Assembly: GCA_002298335.1 (NCBI GenBank)
Contig: DBNK01000004.1
Span: 151,724 to 215,723 of the forward strand
DNA length: 64,000 nucleotides
Direction of reading: 5' to 3'
Source of the DNA: Thalassolituus sp. UBA674
GTDB lineage: Bacteria; Pseudomonadota; Gammaproteobacteria; Pseudomonadales; Oceanobacteraceae
Part shown: positions 63,470 through 64,000 of the stretch, in pieces
Numbering within the stretch: position 1 is the first letter of the stretch
How the letters are laid out: each line of letters opens with the position of its first letter
Notes under the pieces: generated by a model
What the model was told of the DNA's origin: nothing
Database searches by the model: none
The model's input: the letters and a program-made list of their open reading frames with translations, nothing else
Position numbers and translations under genes: made by a program

Positions 63470-64000
63470 TCAGACCATAGGTGCAAAGCCCGGCAGAGCT
63501 TCAACACGCCGGAGCCACTCAACAATACGAGGATAACTCTCCAGCATAAAACCACCCTCGTGTGACACATGGGTGTAGGCGTAGAGACTGATATCAGCAA
63601 TGGTGGCTGATTCATTACCAGCCTCACCGACAAAGAAGTTTCGACCCTGCAGATGCTCTTCCATCACCGACAAGGCTTTGTGACCACCCTCTTGCTTGGC
63701 ATGGTACTCAGCAATACGCGCTTCCGGCAGACCAAGGTACTTATTGATGTAACGCGCCACCGCGATATACGGCTCGTGGCTGTACTGCTCAAAGAACTGC
63801 CACTGCAGCACCTGAGCACGCAGGTAACGGTCTTCCGGCAGATACGGCGTGCCTTCAGCCAGATAATTGAGAATGGCGTTCGACTCCGCCAGATACTGCG
63901 GCGGGTTATCCCCATCCACAATCTTCAGCACCGGCACCTTGGCATTCGCATTCATCAACAGGAACTCTTCGGTACGGGCCTCGCCCGCCAGAATATCGGT
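63470..64000 (-). CDS. Glutathione S-transferase, partial (runs off right edge)
   Basis: 177 codons in the window; the gene continues beyond 64000. The first visible residues read TDILAGEARTEEFLLMNANAKVPVLKI, the end of the thioredoxin-fold domain with cis-Pro in KVPVL and the GSH-binding ESNAIL. The C-terminal helical domain is complete (GNESATIADISLYAYTHVS). Probably the same transcript as the following VOC gene. The start codon and catalytic residue are outside. Confidence 0.92.
   Translation of the reverse strand, partial: TDILAGEARTEEFLLMNANAKVPVLKIVDGDNPPQYLAESNAILNYLAEGTPYLPEDRYLRAQVLQWQFFEQYSHEPYIAVARYINKYLGLPEARIAEYHAKQEGGHKALSVMEEHLQGRNFFVGEAGNESATIADISLYAYTHVSHEGGFMLESYPRIVEWLRRVEALPGFAPMV

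Overview
This is a chromosomal segment of a gammaproteobacterium. Gene content and order point to a marine, heterotrophic member of the Oceanospirillales/Pseudomonadales: relA-rlmD-cysM next to a barA/gacS kinase, then acpS-pdxJ-recO-era-rnc-lepA, mucD-rseC-rseA-rpoE, divergent nadB, sdhE/ygfX and ygfZ. The placement is inferred from synteny and protein motifs, not from a database search. I see no insertion sequence, integrase, prophage, CRISPR array or tRNA; the window reads as stable chromosome.

Layout. 1-2.4 kb: stringent response, rRNA methylation and cysteine synthesis. 2.5-5.4 kb: a BarA/GacS tripartite kinase. 5.3-10.9 kb: a tightly packed minus-strand run acpS, pdxJ, recO, era, rnc, DUF4845, lepA; the usual lepB is absent from its slot. 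11-14.2 kb: the sigma-E envelope stress module (rpoE, rseA, rseC, mucD), without an rseB/mucB gene and with a candidate autoregulatory sigma-E promoter. 14.5-19.8 kb: nadB, ygfX-sdhE, ygfZ, an HDOD protein, an unknown membrane-anchored protein and a DUF4442 thioesterase-like protein.

19.8-33.2 kb is the most coherent accessory block. It holds a dedicated TonB energising operon (DUF3450, TtpC-like channel protein, ExbB, ExbD, TonB, TPR), a large lipoprotein, a TonB-dependent receptor and an exported lipoprotein fusing a di-heme peroxidase to FG-GAP/VCBS and ASPIC/UnbV modules. Three transcription units in it each have a PhoB-box-like pair of TGTCA-type heptamers 11 bp apart, followed at exactly 10 bp by a plausible -10 element. 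I therefore read it as a candidate phosphate-starvation uptake system. A second receptor locus (40-44.8 kb) combines a TonB-dependent receptor with an alkaline-phosphatase-superfamily enzyme and a PhoD-like phosphatase, again hinting at organophosphate use.

33.3-39.9 kb: DUF2333, trmO, a single-domain globin, a PhnA/YjdM protein, an ornithine decarboxylase-type enzyme and an ABC exporter. 44.9-54.6 kb: crotonase, sulfotransferase-like protein, hemH, a PAS-GGDEF-EAL protein, an Anbu proteasome-like protease standing alone, an Asp-rich YD-repeat lipoprotein, an exported DUF985 cupin and a Bax-like glucosaminidase. 54.67-55.37 kb: rnpB (RNase P RNA) followed by two 131-132 bp tandem units that each duplicate its 3' end and terminator. 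55.4-64 kb: small metabolic and regulatory genes, including a MarR/MFS pair with a palindromic operator, and soxR facing a VOC enzyme across a near-perfect SoxR operator with the diagnostic 19-bp promoter spacer. A glutathione S-transferase gene runs off the right edge.
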